This document shows, piece after piece, positions 1 to 5,927 of a stretch of DNA of 9,089 nucleotides. The stretch is from Hyphomicrobiales bacterium (GTDB lineage Bacteria > Pseudomonadota > Alphaproteobacteria > Rhizobiales > Aestuariivirgaceae). Position 1 is the stretch's first letter. The number at the start of each line of letters is the position of its first letter. The stretch lies in assembly GCA_023266715.1 (NCBI GenBank), contig JAHFPK010000098.1:1-9089 (forward strand), in the 5' to 3' direction. The notes under the pieces were generated by a model. It was not told the DNA's origin and did not search any database. It saw nothing but the letters and a program-made list of their open reading frames with translations. The position numbers and the translations under genes were made by a program.

Positions 1-1
1 T

Positions 2-166
2 GGCGCCCGATTTTCATATGTTTGCGCACCAAATTGCGAAGGGACACTACAGTCTGGCGATCAGGCCGGTTGGTTCGCTGAAATTTCAAAAATGGACACC
101 AAGAAGACAGGTATCGCAACGGGCAAGTCGAGTGCCGATTCCGAGGCAGCGCCGGCCGCCCAATAG
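2..166 (+). CDS. C-terminal end of an unrecognised protein (5'-truncated by the window edge)
   Basis: A reading frame is open from the first bases of the window to a TAG stop at 164-166, giving about 54 residues with no start of its own that is clearly right (an internal ATG lies at 92). The visible part carries two cysteines close together (C-A-P-N-C), a middle stretch with a Trp-Phe pair, and then a polar, Ala/Ser/Lys-rich tail that looks disordered. That tail composition and the hairpin 25 bp after the stop fit the end of a real gene. I do not recognise the family, and the fragment is too short to assign a function. The overlapping frame that begins at 18 and runs to 404 would cross a strong terminator and has a low-complexity, Arg/Pro-rich product, so I prefer this frame. 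Confidence 0.45.
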   Translation, partial: GARFSYVCAPNCEGTLQSGDQAGWFAEISKMDTKKTGIATGKSSADSEAAPAAQ

Positions 167-190
167 TACTGGGGCATATCAACTTATCCT

Positions 191-214
191 GGCGCTGCAT
201 TTGCAGGGCCTTTG
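191..214 (+). terminator. Possible hairpin terminator after the upstream gene
   Basis: GGC-G-CTGCA pairs with TGCAG-G-GCC around a tiny loop with one G-G mismatch (191-210), followed by a short T-rich stretch. It lies 25 bp downstream of the stop codon at 164-166. The T run is interrupted, so it is a weak intrinsic terminator at best and could equally be part of a longer structured RNA. Confidence 0.3.
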
Positions 215-304
215 TATTTGGTATTTGCGCACCTCCTATGCGGGGCTTGCTGAACAGATTTCGTCTGAGGCTCATGCAACGGCCGCACCTATCGAACCAC
301 CAAA

Positions 305-331
305 GGGAGCCCAAATTGGGCCCCATTTTTT
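305..331 (+). terminator. Rho-independent terminator
   Basis: GGG(A)GCCC at 305-312 and GGGCCCC at 318-324 pair around the five-base loop AAATT, with one bulged A, and are followed by A and six T residues (326-331). This is the best intrinsic terminator in the window. It reads on the plus strand and ends 77 bp before the TTG start of the permease, so it either closes the upstream unit, ends a small RNA, or acts as an attenuator in the permease leader. The sequence alone does not decide between these. Confidence 0.6.
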
Positions 332-397
332 AGTTCCCGGCACCCTTCCAGAACCGGCTGGCAAAAGCGCTAATCTCGGGCTAAGAGACCCGCTTCC

Positions 398-411
398 GGA
401 GTAAATAATTG
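398..411 (+). promoter_or_regulatory. Ribosome binding site supporting a TTG start
   Basis: GGAG at 398-401 is followed by a 7-base spacer and TTG at 409-411. The spacing is ideal, and translation from this TTG gives a product that begins directly with the first membrane segment. The next in-frame ATG (residue 15) would cut that segment in half. Confidence 0.7.
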
Positions 412-1251
412 GAACTTACTGTTTTTCTAGCTGTTCTGGCCGCCGCCTTCATGCATGCCAGCTGGAATTTATTGGTAAAACTCAAGCTGGACCGGTTTCT
501 ATCGCTGTTTCTCTTGCAAACTCTGATGGGTCTCATGGGAATCGCCATGCTTTTCTTTTTTGCATGGCCCTCCCGCGAGAGCCTAATCTATGCTCTTGCC
601 TCCGGGCTTTTGCACACGGGCTATAATATTTTTCTGGCGCGCAGCTATCGGGATGGTGATCTCAGCCTGGTCTACCCTATCGCCCGGGGTGCCGCGCCAC
701 TCATAACACTTTTGGCAACCTGGTTTGTAGCCAGCGAGCAAATCAGCCCAATAACCGCATTCGCCATCGGCATATTGGTGTCGGGCATATGGCTGGTTGC
801 AATTGGAAAAGCAAAATCCCTCAAGCTCGACAAGGTATCACTGTTCTTTGCACTTGGAACTTCTTGCTTCATCGCTGCCTACACAGTTGTTGATGGCCTC
901 GGGGGGCGCGTTTCGGGAGCGGCTTCAGGCTACACGGCCATGGTCTTCATTCTTGACGCGATATTCATGCTGGTGGCTGGTTTCTACGTACGAGGCCCTG
1001 GAATTTTAACCAGAGTTGCGCCTTTTTGGAAAAGTGGCGTTGTGGGTGCCTTTCTATCCGCGTCGGCCTATTGGATTGTCATATGGGCGATGACAATTGC
1101 GCCAATTGCAGCGGTTGCCGCACTTCGCGAAACCAGCATTTTGTTTGTCATTCTCATGTCAGCAAAATACCTGAAGGAACAGATGAGCTGGATGCGCATT
1201 GTTGGAGGCGTTTTGGTGGTTTTGGGCGCGGTGGCACTTCGCCTGTCATAG
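409..1251 (+). CDS. DMT superfamily (EamA-type) inner-membrane permease
   Basis: The 280-residue product is very hydrophobic and has the size and repeat layout of drug/metabolite transporter (EamA) permeases, which usually have ten membrane helices built from two five-helix halves. The first helix is about residues 3-20; the motif YPIARG at 89-94 and the segment P-I-A-A-V-A-A-L-R-E at about 232-241 are the matching positions of the two EamA repeats and are typical of this family. The last helix (about 263-278) ends almost at the C-terminus. Such proteins export or import small metabolites, but substrate cannot be read from sequence. The start is TTG with a good ribosome site. The gene stands alone on the plus strand behind a terminator-containing leader, and its TAG stop overlaps the end of the convergent dehydrogenase gene by 6 bp. 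Confidence 0.88.
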   Translation: MELTVFLAVLAAAFMHASWNLLVKLKLDRFLSLFLLQTLMGLMGIAMLFFFAWPSRESLIYALASGLLHTGYNIFLARSYRDGDLSLVYPIARGAAPLITLLATWFVASEQISPITAFAIGILVSGIWLVAIGKAKSLKLDKVSLFFALGTSCFIAAYTVVDGLGGRVSGAASGYTAMVFILDAIFMLVAGFYVRGPGILTRVAPFWKSGVVGAFLSASAYWIVIWAMTIAPIAAVAALRETSILFVILMSAKYLKEQMSWMRIVGGVLVVLGAVALRLS

Positions 1252-2094
1252 GGCAAGCAACCGGCTTACGTTTTCCTTGTCAAGCTCTTTGTCCAGCGCA
1301 GTTGAAAAAACGGCCGCAACGGCATCTGCCAATGTCGTGTCGATATCGAGTTCGGTTGCAAGCGTTTTGAAATAGCCAATATCCTTGAACGCATTGGCAA
1401 GGGAAAACCGGTAGCCATCGAAATTCCCATCCAAAGCCGGCACCACCATCTTGCGAAGCACGCCGGAATTGCCGGAGCCATTCGACATGACTTCATAGAG
1501 GCCGCGCCAGTCGATATCGGCTTTTCGCGCGGCGCGAAAGGCTTGCGTAACCAGGGCAATCATTCCAGTTACAAGAAAATTCGAAATGAGTTTGGCCGCG
1601 TGGCCGGAACCAACGGGCCCCATGTGACGAATGGTTGTGGCAAAACAGGACAGCAGCGGCAGAATGCTTGAAAATGTTTCCGGGCTTGCGCCACAGAGCA
1701 CGCCGAGCTCGGCACTTGCAGCCTGTTCGGGTCCGCCGGTCAGGGGTGTGTCCGCATAGGTCACCCCAAGTTCTGCCAACATCTTGGCCAGCCTGCGTGT
1801 AGATTCCGGTTCCGACGTGCTTGCATCAATGATGATTTGACCCTTACGCAAACCAGGCTTCAAAGCCGAGATCGTCTCTTCCACAATTCGCGATGACGAA
1901 AGACACAGGATAATGCAGTCACAATTTTGAGCGATCTCGTCTAACCCTTTGGCTTCGCGCGCACCTTTGGAGACCAAATCAATGATCGGCGTACGATTGC
2001 GATGGGCAATGACATGAACTTTATGGCCGCCTTTCAGCAAATTAAGCGCCATGCCATGCCCCATAAGACCGGCACCTACGAAACCAATTCTCAT
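1246..2094 (-). CDS. NAD(P)-dependent beta-hydroxyacid dehydrogenase (HIBADH / 2-hydroxy-3-oxopropionate reductase family)
   Basis: The 282-residue protein has both domains of the 3-hydroxyisobutyrate dehydrogenase family. The N-terminal Rossmann fold opens with G-A-G-L-M-G-H-G-M-A-x-N-L (residues 7-19). The substrate motif is D-T-P-L-T-G-G (115-121), where most relatives have Ser before Gly-Gly. The catalytic helix has G-S-G-H-A-A-K-L-I-S-N (162-172), with the presumed catalytic Lys168 and Asn172, and a second conserved Lys-Asp pair is at 237-238. The family oxidises or reduces beta-hydroxyacids such as 3-hydroxyisobutyrate, tartronate semialdehyde or 4-hydroxybutyrate; the exact substrate is not readable here. 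The ATG at 2094 has GGAGG five bases upstream; the open frame continues to 2478, but that part is antisense to the aldehyde dehydrogenase and lies before the Rossmann motif. Its 3' end overlaps the permease gene by 6 bp. Confidence 0.88.
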   Translation of the reverse strand: MRIGFVGAGLMGHGMALNLLKGGHKVHVIAHRNRTPIIDLVSKGAREAKGLDEIAQNCDCIILCLSSSRIVEETISALKPGLRKGQIIIDASTSEPESTRRLAKMLAELGVTYADTPLTGGPEQAASAELGVLCGASPETFSSILPLLSCFATTIRHMGPVGSGHAAKLISNFLVTGMIALVTQAFRAARKADIDWRGLYEVMSNGSGNSGVLRKMVVPALDGNFDGYRFSLANAFKDIGYFKTLATELDIDTTLADAVAAVFSTALDKELDKENVSRLLAL

Positions 2095-2152
2095 GCTTGC
2101 CTCCACCTCAACCCATGCTAGTTTCCCGTTTTCCAACGGAGCGGGTGATATC
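2095..2152. promoter_or_regulatory. Divergent intergenic region (dehydrogenase / aldehyde dehydrogenase)
   Basis: Only 58 bp separate the two divergent start codons, so promoters for both genes must lie here or run into the neighbouring coding sequences. GGAGG for the minus-strand gene is at 2100-2104 (spacing 5). GGAG for the plus-strand gene is at 2138-2141 with a long spacing of 11. I see no convincing -35/-10 pair on either strand and no clear operator palindrome. Confidence 0.45.
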
Positions 2153-3592
2153 ATGGCGTTACACAAGAATTTCATCAATGGCGAATGGGTTGCAGGCGTT
2201 GATGTGAAGGCAAACATCAATCCATCGGACATTTCTGACATCGTTGGTGAATTCGCCCAGGCCGACAAAGCGCAAACGGAAACTGCAATTGCGGCGGCCC
2301 AGGCCGCAGTGCCGGCATGGGCTGCAGCGACGCCCCAACAGCGTGCCGATATTCTGGAAACGGCGGGAATTGAACTTCTTGCCCGCAGAGAAGAAATTGG
2401 TCGCCTGCTGTCACGCGAAGAAGGAAAGCCGCTCGCCAATGGCATCGCCGAGACCATGCGCGCGGCGCAGATATTCAAGTTTTATGCGCAGGAAGCGCTA
2501 CGCATTGAAGGCGTTTCGGTGGCTTCGGTGCGGGCGGGCGTGGATGTTGTCGTCACGCGCGAGCCCCTTGGCGTGGTTGGCCTCATCTGTCCGTGGAATT
2601 TCCCCATAGCCATTCCAGCCTGGAAAATGGCCCCGGCGCTGGCTTTCGGGAATACCGTTGTATTCAAACCAGCTGACCTCGTTCCCGCTACAGCCTGGGC
2701 GCTTGTTGAAATCCTGTCGCGCGCCGGACTGCCCAAGGGGGTGCTCAATCTGGTGATGGGGCGTGGTTCGGTGGTGGGGCAAACCATGCTTGATTCCCGT
2801 GGTGTGAATGCCATCTCATTTACGGGATCTGTCGAGACGGGCGCCAAGGTTGCCATGGCCTGTTCCGGGCGGGGCGCCAAATATCAATTGGAGATGGGCG
2901 GCAAGAATCCGCTAATCGTTCTGGACGACGCCAATATCGATGCGGCCGTTGCGGCCTCCGTCGACGGGGCGTTCTATCAGACCGGACAGCGCTGCACGGC
3001 ATCATCGCGCTTGGTTGTTCAAAGTAAAATCCACGATGCTTTTGTTGACAAGATGGTGGGTGCCATGAAGGCACTTAAAGTTGACCATGCCCTGAAAGAG
3101 GGGACGCAAGTTGGCCCCGTCATCGATGAAATCCAAATGGCGCAGGATGAAAAATATATTGGCATCGCCAGGGACGAAGGCGGCGAGTTGGCCTGGGGCG
3201 GCGAACGCCTGAACCGGGATACCAAGGGGAATTATCTGTCGCCTGCCCTGTTTGTTAATACGAAGAACGACATGCGGATCAACCGGGAAGAAGTCTTTGG
3301 TCCGGTGGCTTCGGTCATCAAAGTTCAGAGTTATGACGAGGCTCTTGCTGTTGCCAATGATACGGCCTTTGGCCTGTCCTCCGGCATTTTCACAACATCG
3401 CTGAAATACGCCACGGATTTTCGCAAGAAATCGGCGGCGGGGATGGTCATGGTCAATCTGCCAACAGCAGGTGTTGACTATCACGTGCCGTTCGGCGGCA
3501 GGAAAGGCTCCAGCTATGGGGCCCGTGAACAGGGTCGATTTGCGGCTGATTTCTATACGACAATCAAGACGGCTTACACACTCGCAGGTTAA
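2153..3592 (+). CDS. Aldehyde dehydrogenase, alpha-ketoglutaric semialdehyde dehydrogenase (YcbD-like) type
   Basis: This 479-residue protein is a full-length NAD(P)+-dependent aldehyde dehydrogenase. It shows P-W-N-F (147-150, Asn149 of the oxyanion hole), F-K-P-A (171-174, cofactor-binding Lys172), F-T-G-S-V-E-T-G (223-230), the general base Glu247 in L-E-M-G-G, the nucleophile Cys281 in G-Q-R-C-T, and E-E-V-F-G-P (379-384). The stretches R-G-A-K-Y-Q-L-E-M-G-G-K-N-P and the N-terminal F-I-N-G-E-W closely resemble, from memory, Bacillus YcbD/GucD. Enzymes of that group oxidise alpha-ketoglutaric semialdehyde to 2-oxoglutarate at the end of pentose, glucarate/galactarate or hydroxyproline breakdown. 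The ATG at 2153 is chosen because family N-termini begin a few residues before F-I-N-G-E-W; the frame is open further upstream to 2051 but runs antisense through the dehydrogenase. No other pathway enzymes are adjacent on the same strand, so the substrate remains an inference. Confidence 0.87.
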   Translation: MALHKNFINGEWVAGVDVKANINPSDISDIVGEFAQADKAQTETAIAAAQAAVPAWAAATPQQRADILETAGIELLARREEIGRLLSREEGKPLANGIAETMRAAQIFKFYAQEALRIEGVSVASVRAGVDVVVTREPLGVVGLICPWNFPIAIPAWKMAPALAFGNTVVFKPADLVPATAWALVEILSRAGLPKGVLNLVMGRGSVVGQTMLDSRGVNAISFTGSVETGAKVAMACSGRGAKYQLEMGGKNPLIVLDDANIDAAVAASVDGAFYQTGQRCTASSRLVVQSKIHDAFVDKMVGAMKALKVDHALKEGTQVGPVIDEIQMAQDEKYIGIARDEGGELAWGGERLNRDTKGNYLSPALFVNTKNDMRINREEVFGPVASVIKVQSYDEALAVANDTAFGLSSGIFTTSLKYATDFRKKSAAGMVMVNLPTAGVDYHVPFGGRKGSSYGAREQGRFAADFYTTIKTAYTLAG

Positions 3593-4256
3593 GTTCACCA
3601 ATTTCGGCAATGCTGGCCCGCACCCTGTCGCCGGGTTGAATAGGACCAACTCCGCTTGGTGTGCCGGTGAAGATAATGTCACCGGCATTCAGCATAAACA
3701 GTTTTGAGAGCTCGCTGATTATTTCAGGCACGCTCCAGATCATTTCGGAAATATTGGCGTTCTGGCGTGGCTCATCGTTGACATGCAGCATGATTTTGGC
3801 GCTTTCAAGCGCGCCAATATCGGACTTTGGCGTGATCACGCCTATCGGTGCCGAATGATCAAATGACTTTGCGGTCTCCCAGGGCCTGCCAGCTTTCTTG
3901 GCTTCGCCTTGCAAGTCACGCCGGGTCATGTCGATGCCGACGGCATAGCCATAAATGTGCCTCGAGGCATCCTCAACCGCAAGGTTCTTGCCTCCGGAGT
4001 GGAGGGCAACAACCAGTTCCACTTCATGATGCACATTGTTGCTTGCCGATGGATAGGGAAAATTTTCATCCAGCAGCAAGGCATCAGCCGGCTTCTGAAA
4101 GAAAAATGGCGGCTCGCGTCCGGGAATGCCGCCCATTTCAACAACATGGTCGGCGTAATTGCGGCCAACACAATAAATCCGCCGCACCGGAAAGCGCAAA
4201 TAGGTGCCTTTTACGGGCACGGAAGCCTGCTGTGGCGAGGCAATCACATAGCTCAT
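3564..4256 (-). CDS. Fumarylacetoacetate hydrolase family protein, fumarylpyruvate hydrolase-like
   Basis: The 230-residue protein is a single-domain FAH-fold enzyme. Hallmarks are R-R-I-Y-C-V-G-R-N-Y (25-34), F-F-F-Q-K-P-A-D (51-58), the metal-binding H-H-E-V-E-L (76-81, Glu78 and Glu80), G-I-D-M-T-R-R-D-L-Q (107-116, Asp109 as third ligand) and F-T-G-T-P-S-G-V-G (196-204). Length and wording match, from memory, NagK-type fumarylpyruvate hydrolases, which use a divalent metal to split fumarylpyruvate to fumarate and pyruvate in the gentisate pathway. Close relatives also act as acylpyruvate hydrolases or oxaloacetate decarboxylases, and no gentisate dioxygenase or isomerase is in the window, so the substrate is uncertain. 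Its ATG overlaps the nicotinamidase stop as ATGA (4253-4256), with only a poor ribosome site, which suggests translational coupling. Its 3' end overlaps the convergent aldehyde dehydrogenase by 29 bp. Confidence 0.87.
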   Translation of the reverse strand: MSYVIASPQQASVPVKGTYLRFPVRRIYCVGRNYADHVVEMGGIPGREPPFFFQKPADALLLDENFPYPSASNNVHHEVELVVALHSGGKNLAVEDASRHIYGYAVGIDMTRRDLQGEAKKAGRPWETAKSFDHSAPIGVITPKSDIGALESAKIMLHVNDEPRQNANISEMIWSVPEIISELSKLFMLNAGDIIFTGTPSGVGPIQPGDRVRASIAEIGELNLRVCKPS

Positions 4257-4861
4257 ATCAATTCGATGCCTCGGTAGCGGAACAGGCTTCTTGTGGCTTC
4301 CGCCGAACCATTGAGATCAATGGCCTTGCAGGCTTCCTCGATCACCACGGTGTCAAAACCCAAGCCTTTTGCATCTTCTGCCGAATAGCGAACACAGTAA
4401 TCAAAGGCTAAGCCAACGAGAAAAATCCTGGTAAATCCGCGCTCTCTCAAATAGCCGCCAAGGCCAGTTGGCGTCACATGGTCATTTTCGAAGAAGGCGG
4501 AGTAGGAATCGACCTCATGGCGAAAGCCTTTTCGCACAATAAGTTCCGTCTGGGGGATATCCAGCAGGTGGTGAAATGCCGAGCCGTGTTTCCCCTGAAT
4601 GCAGTGATCCGGCCACAGGGTTTGCGGGCCATAGGGCATTTCAATTTCTGAAAAAATTTCCTTGCCGGGGTGTGACGATGCAAAGGACGAATGTCCGGCG
4701 GGATGCCAGTCCTGGGTCAGGACAACATGCTTAAAATTTTTCGCGAAATCATTGATGAGGGGAACGACGTCATCGGCATTGGGCACAGCCAGATTTCCGC
4801 CGGAACAAAAATCATACTGGATGTCAACAACAAGAAGGATTTCAGTTTCTGCCGTCTGCAT
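4253..4861 (-). CDS. pncA: Nicotinamidase / pyrazinamidase
   Basis: The 202-residue protein belongs to the isochorismatase-like cysteine hydrolases and has the full nicotinamidase set. The catalytic triad is Asp13 (V-V-D-I-Q-Y-D-F), Lys111 (R-K-G-F) and Cys156 (F-D-Y-C-V). The metal site is Asp51 and His53 (D-W-H-P) plus His86 (W-P-D-H-C). D-S-Y-S-A-F-F (118-124) is also typical. It deamidates nicotinamide to nicotinate in the cytosol, feeding the Preiss-Handler route to NAD. The start at 4861 gives the family's usual N-terminus and has GAGG five bases upstream, placed over the glk stop codon. The open frame reaches back to 4975, but that extension lies inside glk. The gene is 7 bp after glk and overlaps the FAH gene by 4 bp, so all three should be one transcript. 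No nicotinate phosphoribosyltransferase gene is nearby. Confidence 0.92.
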   Translation of the reverse strand: MQTAETEILLVVDIQYDFCSGGNLAVPNADDVVPLINDFAKNFKHVVLTQDWHPAGHSSFASSHPGKEIFSEIEMPYGPQTLWPDHCIQGKHGSAFHHLLDIPQTELIVRKGFRHEVDSYSAFFENDHVTPTGLGGYLRERGFTRIFLVGLAFDYCVRYSAEDAKGLGFDTVVIEEACKAIDLNGSAEATRSLFRYRGIELI

Positions 4862-4868
4862 AGGAACC

Positions 4869-5810
4869 TCATTGAGCCAGGGAAGCAGCGCATCCCTTGA
4901 AGGCTGGAAAACGATCAACAATGACATAAACCGGAATGGGGCGCATGTGATGCGACAGTTTCCCTTTTTCCTCAAATATCGAGCGGAAGGGCCCGCTCTT
5001 CAGCTTGTCAATTATGGATGGCGCAATGCCGCCCGCGAGATAAACGCCGCCACGGGCCTGCAACGCCATGGCGGCATCGCCAGAAATGCGCGCCAGCCAA
5101 ACGATGAACTGGTCAAGAGTTTTTACCGCCATCTCATCATTTCCGGAAAGTGCTGCCTGGATGACGGCCTCGGGGCTTGCAAGTTTCCCCTGCGGAGCAA
5201 TTGTCTTGTAGATCAAATAGAGGCCACCGCCACTTACGGCATCCTCGGCGGCAAACACATAACCGGGCTCGGTCATGCGTTCGCGCAGGTCAAACTCTTC
5301 GCGCGTTACGGTGGGCAGTGTCACATGGCCAAGTTCACCCGGCAGTGCCATCCAGCCGCCCTGAGGCAGGGGGGCCAATGCAGCCATGCCAAGGCCGGTG
5401 CCGGGCCCCAAGACTATTTTCAGCTTTGGCACCGCTGAATCCTGCCCGCCTATCTGGATCAGGTCATCGCCATGCAGATGGGGGAGAGACAGTGCCAGGG
5501 CTTCATAGTCATTCAAAAGCCGCAGGTGCCTTGCCTTAGCGGCCAGCCTGAGGCTTTCGCTGGTAAATGACCAATCGCGATTGGTGAGGGAAATGTGTTC
5601 ACGGTCCACCGGGGCTGCGACCGCAATAGCCGCAGATGAAACCGAGGTTACGTCCTGGTTGCGCAAATACTGCCGAATTGCCCCTTCCAGGGAAGGGAAA
5701 TTATCGTTCCGCAGGGCTTCCATGTGCTGAATTGCCATGGAACCCTGTTTAACCAGTCCAAAGCGGGAGTTTGTGCCCCCAATATCGGCGACAAGTGCAA
5801 ATTCTGTCAT
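4869..5810 (-). CDS. glk: Glucokinase (Glk family)
   Basis: The 313-residue protein fits bacterial glucokinases of the Escherichia coli Glk type rather than the ROK type. It has the ATP-phosphate loop D-I-G-G-T-N (9-14), the presumed catalytic base Asp101 in L-N-D-Y-E-A, L-G-P-G-T-G-L-G (134-141), the glucose-binding G-E-L-G-H (158-162), S-G-G-G-L (193-197) and the adenosine motif L-A-G-G-I-A-P (258-264). It phosphorylates glucose to glucose 6-phosphate with ATP in the cytosol, the entry step to glycolysis or the Entner-Doudoroff route. The ATG at 5810 puts the phosphate loop nine residues in and has GGAGG five bases upstream. The frame stays open to 6626, but that is antisense to prfC and is not coding. 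It is the first gene of the minus-strand operon and is divergent from prfC. Confidence 0.93.
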   Translation of the reverse strand: MTEFALVADIGGTNSRFGLVKQGSMAIQHMEALRNDNFPSLEGAIRQYLRNQDVTSVSSAAIAVAAPVDREHISLTNRDWSFTSESLRLAAKARHLRLLNDYEALALSLPHLHGDDLIQIGGQDSAVPKLKIVLGPGTGLGMAALAPLPQGGWMALPGELGHVTLPTVTREEFDLRERMTEPGYVFAAEDAVSGGGLYLIYKTIAPQGKLASPEAVIQAALSGNDEMAVKTLDQFIVWLARISGDAAMALQARGGVYLAGGIAPSIIDKLKSGPFRSIFEEKGKLSHHMRPIPVYVIVDRFPAFKGCAASLAQ

Positions 5811-5927
5811 TACGTCCTCCGCCCTCCACTGCCACGGCCAGCGCGCAAGGGCAAGAGTGACGCTGATCTGGCGAAACACCATAACTTCGGCTAGTAAGCG
5901 GCCTAACATGAGCCAATTGGAATATCT
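5811..5927. promoter_or_regulatory. Divergent intergenic region between glk and prfC
   Basis: These 117 bp must hold the promoters of the two divergent operons. Apart from the glk ribosome site I find no strong sigma-70-like hexamer pair; TTGGCT on the minus strand (near 5912-5917) has only a poor -10 partner at 17 bp. On the plus strand the end of the region holds a seven-codon reading frame that runs into the prfC start. Confidence 0.4.
5816..5820 (-). promoter_or_regulatory. Ribosome binding site that fixes the glk start
   Basis: GGAGG on the minus strand, five bases before the ATG at 5810-5808. It settles the start against the much longer open frame that continues antisense through prfC. 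Confidence 0.75.

Larger units (their letters stand above)
167..331 (+). ncRNA. Candidate small RNA or structured leader with anti-Shine-Dalgarno loop (speculative)
   Basis: This non-coding stretch contains, in order, the 191-210 hairpin, a small hairpin with CGCA (228-231) and TGCG (239-242) enclosing the loop CCTCCTA, a hairpin with CAGA (255-258) and TCTG (264-267), and the strong terminator at 305-331. The loop is complementary to a Shine-Dalgarno sequence. Exposed CCUCC-type loops ahead of a terminator are a known layout of alphaproteobacterial small RNAs. I found no convincing promoter, and the 4-bp stems are weak, so this is a hypothesis only. It does not match any riboswitch class that I can recognise. 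Confidence 0.2.

Noticed and set aside
18..404. 128-codon plus-strand frame before the permease
   Set aside because: Its product is Arg/Pro-rich with no family likeness, it crosses the strong terminator at 305-331, and the frame ending at 166 looks more like the end of a real gene.
2095..2478. N-terminal extension of the beta-hydroxyacid dehydrogenase
   Set aside because: It lies before the Rossmann glycine motif that begins such proteins, is antisense to the aldehyde dehydrogenase start, and the ATG at 2094 has an excellent ribosome site.
3002..3688. 228-codon minus-strand frame
   Set aside because: It is an antisense shadow of the aldehyde dehydrogenase 3' half, where all the catalytic motifs are in the plus-strand frame.
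3564..4861. Aerobic nicotinate degradation cluster (nicotinamidase plus ring-cleavage-product hydrolase)
   Set aside because: That route passes through maleamate and maleate, not fumarylpyruvate, and none of its hydroxylases, dioxygenase or maleamate amidase is present.
4662..5438. 258-codon plus-strand frame across pncA and glk
   Set aside because: Antisense shadow of two genes with complete active-site motifs.
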